A stretch of DNA of 64,000 bases, from positions 1-64,000 of the forward strand of contig NZ_JAMGBF010000074.1 of NCBI RefSeq assembly GCF_023516615.1, written 5' to 3'. This document shows, one piece after another, positions 62,481 to 64,000 of the stretch. The position numbers and the translations under genes are program-made. Source of the DNA: Streptomyces panaciradicis. GTDB taxonomy: Bacteria; Actinomycetota; Actinomycetes; Streptomycetales; Streptomycetaceae. The notes beneath the pieces were generated by a model, which saw nothing but the letters and a program-made list of their open reading frames with translations, was not told where the DNA came from and searched no databases. How positions within the stretch are numbered: the stretch's first letter is position 1; each line of letters opens with the position of its first letter.

Positions 62481-62507
62481 ACCCCTTGCCTAAGCCCTGA
62501 TCGAAAG
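62481..62507. promoter_or_regulatory. 27-bp motif upstream of the sugar ABC operon (ROK-site copy 2)
   Basis: The motif begins ACCCCTTGCC and ends CTGATCGAAAG, with 21 of 27 positions equal to the copy before the ROK gene. It overlaps an inverted repeat CTAAGC (62490-62495) and GCTTAG (62507-62512). It ends 84 bp before the start codon. Confidence 0.6.
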
Positions 62508-62591
62508 CTTAGCGTCCGGCCCTGCAATCAGTTCGAGCCACCGGGCGCTGAGCCGCAGAGCCGCAGCCGCACTCGAGACAAGGACGTCAGC

Positions 62592-63857
62592 ATGTCGGCA
62601 TTGAGCAACGACAACTTCTCCCGCAGGTCCCTCTTCCGGGCCGCCGCGGGCATGGCCGCCGCCGGCACCCTCGCCGCGTGCGGCAGCAACAACGGGCGGG
62701 GCGGGAGCGGCGGGTCCGGCACCCAGCTCGTGCAGTACTTCCACGCCTACGGCGAGGCGGGCACCGAGCAGGCCATCAAGCGGTACGCGGCGGCGTACAA
62801 GAAGGCCGGCGTCAGCACCAACTGGATCACGGGCAACAACTTCGAGGCGAAGCTCTTCTCCGCGCTGCTCACCAAGCAGGCCCCGGACGTCTTCGAGTTC
62901 CACCCGCAGCTGCAGATGGTCAAGAGCGGCCAGGTCGCCGACCTCAGCGACCTCATCGATCCGGTCAAGGACGACTTCAACCCGAACGACATCAAGTCGC
63001 ACACGGTCGACGGCAAGATCTACGGCATCCGGATGATCGACGACCCGCAGTTCTTCTACTACCGCAAGTCGATGCTGGAGAAGGCCAAGGTCGACGTCCC
63101 GACCACGCTCGACGAGCTGCTGGACGCGGCGGCCAAGCTCACCACCGACAAGGTCAAGGGCGTCTTCCTCGGCAACGACTTCACGGCGATCCAGAACAAC
63201 CTGATCTTCTCGGCCGGCGCGGAGACCCTCGACGCGAACAACAAGATCGGGTATCACACGGACGGCGTCGTCGAGGGCCTGAAGAAGCTGCGCACGCTGT
63301 TCACCAGCGGCCACGTGCTGCTGGACGCCCCCACCGACTTCTGGGACCCCTCGGCCCTCAACCAGGGTCTGTGCGCGATCCAGTGGGGCGGCATGTGGTC
63401 GATGCCGGCCATGCAGAAGGCCCTCGGCGACGACCTGGGCATCTTCCCGTTCCCGAAGATCGGCAGCTCCGGCAAGCTGTCGGTCTACAACGGCGGCTGG
63501 TCGATCTTCGTGAACGCCAAGAGCAAGAACGTCGACGCCGCCAAGGAATACGTCAAGTGGCTGTGGATCGACCAGAAGAAGTACCAGGAGGACTGGGCGC
63601 TCTCCTACGGCTTCCACATCCCGCCGCGCACCTCGATAGCCAACTCGGCCACCAAGCTCAAGTCGGGTCTGCCCGCCGAGGCGGTCAAGCTCTTCACCGA
63701 CTACGGCCACTTCGACAACATCGGCTTCGACCAGGTGATGATCACCGCGTTCAACGACGTGATCGCGTCCTCCGTGCGCAAGAACGGCAACCCGGAGGCG
63801 GCGCTCGACGCCTGCGACAAGAAGGTAAACGTCGAGCTCAAGAAGCTGTTCGGATAG
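62592..63857 (+). CDS. sugar ABC transporter substrate-binding lipoprotein
   Basis: A 421-residue family 1 extracellular solute-binding protein. The N-terminus has a Tat-like SRRSLFRAAAGMAAAGTLAAC ending in lipobox Cys30, so it is probably exported folded and lipidated. The mature protein shows EQAIKRYAAAYKKAGVSTNW, LLTKQAPDVFEFHPQLQMVK and GLCAIQWGGMWSMPAMQKAL, typical of oligosaccharide binders. The ATG at 62592 lies eight bases after AAGGA. The permease gene follows after 21 bp. Position behind a ROK gene and a galactanase-like enzyme suggests that it takes up the released oligosaccharide. Confidence 0.93.
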   Translation: MSALSNDNFSRRSLFRAAAGMAAAGTLAACGSNNGRGGSGGSGTQLVQYFHAYGEAGTEQAIKRYAAAYKKAGVSTNWITGNNFEAKLFSALLTKQAPDVFEFHPQLQMVKSGQVADLSDLIDPVKDDFNPNDIKSHTVDGKIYGIRMIDDPQFFYYRKSMLEKAKVDVPTTLDELLDAAAKLTTDKVKGVFLGNDFTAIQNNLIFSAGAETLDANNKIGYHTDGVVEGLKKLRTLFTSGHVLLDAPTDFWDPSALNQGLCAIQWGGMWSMPAMQKALGDDLGIFPFPKIGSSGKLSVYNGGWSIFVNAKSKNVDAAKEYVKWLWIDQKKYQEDWALSYGFHIPPRTSIANSATKLKSGLPAEAVKLFTDYGHFDNIGFDQVMITAFNDVIASSVRKNGNPEAALDACDKKVNVELKKLFG

Positions 63858-63878
63858 GCCGCCGGGAAGACCACGACA

Positions 63879-64000
63879 TGTCGACCACGACCACACGCGG
63901 GGTCGCCCAGCCCGCCCCGGCCAAGGCCTCCCAGGCCCGGCCGCGGCGGGGCCTGCGGGGCAACCCGACGCTCAACTTCTGGCTCTTCACCGGGCCCTTC
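63879..64000 (+). CDS. sugar ABC transporter permease (5' part, truncated by the window edge)
   Basis: An ATG at 63879 opens a frame MSTTTTRGVAQPAPAKAS, then RPRRGLRGNPTLNFWLFTGP, up to the window end: about 40 codons. The basic stretch followed by NFWLFTGPF matches the start of the first membrane helix in MalF/UgpA-type sugar permeases. It directly follows the binding-protein gene, as expected for the operon. Confidence 0.85.

Overview
The window is chromosomal DNA from a high-GC actinobacterium, almost certainly a Streptomyces. The evidence is the strong GC3 bias, frequent GTG starts, paired DUF574 methyltransferases, an XRE/DUF397 pair, RsbW-like kinases with a SpoIIE phosphatase, many secreted glycoside hydrolases, and interspersed palindromic repeats of a kind I recall from Streptomyces intergenic regions. 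I count about 50 protein genes. I saw no rRNA, tRNA, CRISPR array, transposase or prophage.

Layout. (1) 0.4-3.6 kb: a SulP anion transporter operon and an ArsR regulator, linked by similar AT-rich operators. (2) 3.7-8 kb: a three-gene catabolic run of FAD alpha-hydroxyacid oxidase, ThDP enzyme and flavin monooxygenase. (3) 8.6-12.2 kb: a sulfide/persulfide module (SQR-like flavoprotein, TusE/DsrC-like and DsrE-like sulfur carriers) divergent from an OsmC gene, with a CsoR/CstR-type operator between them. (4) 12.6-17.7 kb: a signalling patch of two DUF574 methyltransferases, GAF-SpoIIE phosphatase, anti-sigma kinase, XRE regulator and DUF397 protein. (5) 17.9-23.5 kb: flavohemoprotein, oleate hydratase, a Ser/Thr kinase with an external peptidoglycan-binding domain, and a LuxR-type regulator whose receiver lacks the phospho-acceptor Asp. 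(6) 23.5-30.5 kb: a GH5 enzyme with its LacI regulator and two operators, a GH5-FnIII-CBM2 mannanase under a CebR-type operator, a TetR regulator and a secreted M19-like hydrolase. (7) 30.6-39.7 kb: class V aminotransferase, YceI protein, FAD monooxygenase with a divergent AcoR-like regulator, a glutamate-cysteine ligase-type enzyme, and a MerR/methyltransferase pair.

(8) 39.7-59 kb is the centrepiece: a choline/glycine-betaine/sarcosine catabolic and one-carbon supercluster. It holds a GMC choline dehydrogenase and betaine aldehyde dehydrogenase, a quaternary-amine ABC importer (ATPase, fused double permease, binding lipoprotein), dimethylglycine oxidase, sarcosine oxidase, GlyA, FolD, PurU and a MetF-like protein. 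A GTTGCGCA-type motif recurs at all three promoter regions. The sarcosine oxidase delta and alpha subunits are one continuous reading frame, joined through an interspersed palindromic repeat. The step from glycine betaine to dimethylglycine is not visible here.

(9) 59-64 kb: a ROK regulator, a secreted GH30-type glycanase with a ricin-type lectin domain, and the start of a sugar ABC importer. A 27-bp motif is shared by the ROK and importer promoters.

Starts were chosen mainly from ribosome-binding-site spacing; alternatives are noted where they matter.
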